From contig DQTF01000030.1 in assembly GCA_015662935.1 (NCBI GenBank), forward strand, positions 1 to 7,564: a stretch of DNA of 7,564 bases, read 5' to 3'. A program made the position numbers and the translations under genes. Position 1 is the stretch's first letter, and every line of letters begins with the position of its first letter. Under the pieces are notes generated by a model. The model made no database searches, had not been told where the DNA came from, and was given only the letters and a program-made list of their open reading frames with translations. This DNA is from Crocinitomicaceae bacterium (lineage in GTDB: Bacteria > Bacteroidota > Bacteroidia > Flavobacteriales_D > Crocinitomicaceae). Positions 7,315-7,564 of this stretch are shown piece after piece.

Positions 7315-7564
7315 AAAATAGGACAAAGTATCGTTGCGATAATGTGTATTGCAATAAGTTTCAACTCGTTTTCTCAAACGAGAAGTTTGGGTATGAAAGT
7401 AGATAGAAAAAAAGCAGAGGCAATTCCTTTAGTCGAAAAACCATTAGGGTTTGGAGATAATCTTCCAAAATCCTACTCTTTAAAAAAATACGTTCCAAAC
7501 ATCGGAGATCAAGGAGATCATGGTACATGTGTTGGGTGGTCGTCAACATACTATTTAGCATCAA
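7309..7564 (+). CDS. Exported papain-like (C1 family) cysteine peptidase, 3'-truncated by window edge
   Basis: Eighty-five codons are visible before the right edge, with no stop. The product starts with a signal peptide (MKKIGQSIVAIMCIAISFNS, ending FSQ at residue 23). After a short pro-like or linker stretch comes SYSLKKYVPNIGDQGDHGTC: the usual entry to a papain fold, in which a short peptide introduces the mature domain and then the oxyanion-hole Gln and the catalytic Cys. Gln68 and Cys74 are six residues apart, as Gln19 and Cys25 are in papain, and Trp77 lies just after the Cys. The catalytic His and Asn would lie beyond the window, so activity cannot be confirmed. The start is well placed after a promoter match, and no Shine-Dalgarno motif is present. 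It is a second exported cysteine peptidase, of a different fold, next to the caspase. A role in envelope protein processing is possible but not shown. Confidence 0.88.
   Translation, partial: MKKIGQSIVAIMCIAISFNSFSQTRSLGMKVDRKKAEAIPLVEKPLGFGDNLPKSYSLKKYVPNIGDQGDHGTCVGWSSTYYLAS

Noticed and set aside
7361..7564. 67-codon open frame on the - strand at the right edge
   Set aside because: It is antisense to the C1 peptidase, which has a signal peptide and catalytic-site motif.
1..7564. CRISPR array, tRNA/rRNA genes, insertion sequence or transposase
   Set aside because: No regularly spaced repeats, tRNA-like folds, transposase motifs or terminal inverted repeats were seen; coding density leaves little room.

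Overview
The window looks like a chromosomal segment from a low-G+C member of the Bacteroidota, probably a flavobacterium-like organism. Sampled lines mostly lie near one-quarter to one-third G+C. Three things support the assignment. All three visible N-termini carry signal peptides ending in the FSQ or FGQ form common in this phylum. Two of these genes have A-rich leaders without a Shine-Dalgarno motif. One intergenic gap carries a good match to the Bacteroidota promoter (TTG, 20 bases, TAnnTTTG). All real genes are on the + strand, and the species cannot be fixed from the sequence.

Layout: (1) 1-2019 is the 3' part of a tetratricopeptide-repeat (TPR) protein gene, open at the left edge. (2) 2021-5578 follows after one base and encodes a 1185-residue exported protein: signal peptide, degenerate WD40-like beta-propeller, short Ig-like region and C-terminal caspase-family (peptidase C14) domain with an intact His-Cys dyad and an EF-hand-type calcium loop. 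(3) 5579-5696 is a 118-base gap with no convincing promoter or terminator. (4) 5697-7241 encodes a 514-residue exported protein with a helical, partly coiled-coil middle and a beta-rich C-terminus ending in Phe, probably an outer-membrane barrel. (5) 7242-7308 holds a promoter match. (6) 7309-7564 is the start of an exported papain-like (C1) peptidase, cut by the right edge just after its catalytic Cys.

Taken together, the window suggests an envelope-located set: a TPR scaffold tightly coupled to a propeller-caspase, a probable outer-membrane protein and a second cysteine peptidase of a different fold. The signal peptides place the caspase outside the cytoplasm, which argues against simple equivalence with cytoplasmic caspase-like defence effectors. 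That these genes work together is inferred only from adjacency, orientation and shared export. The most notable sequence-level points are the compositional break inside the caspase gene at the propeller/Ig-like boundary, the duplicated Shine-Dalgarno/start module at the TPR-caspase junction, and the A9 slippage-prone tract in the propeller.
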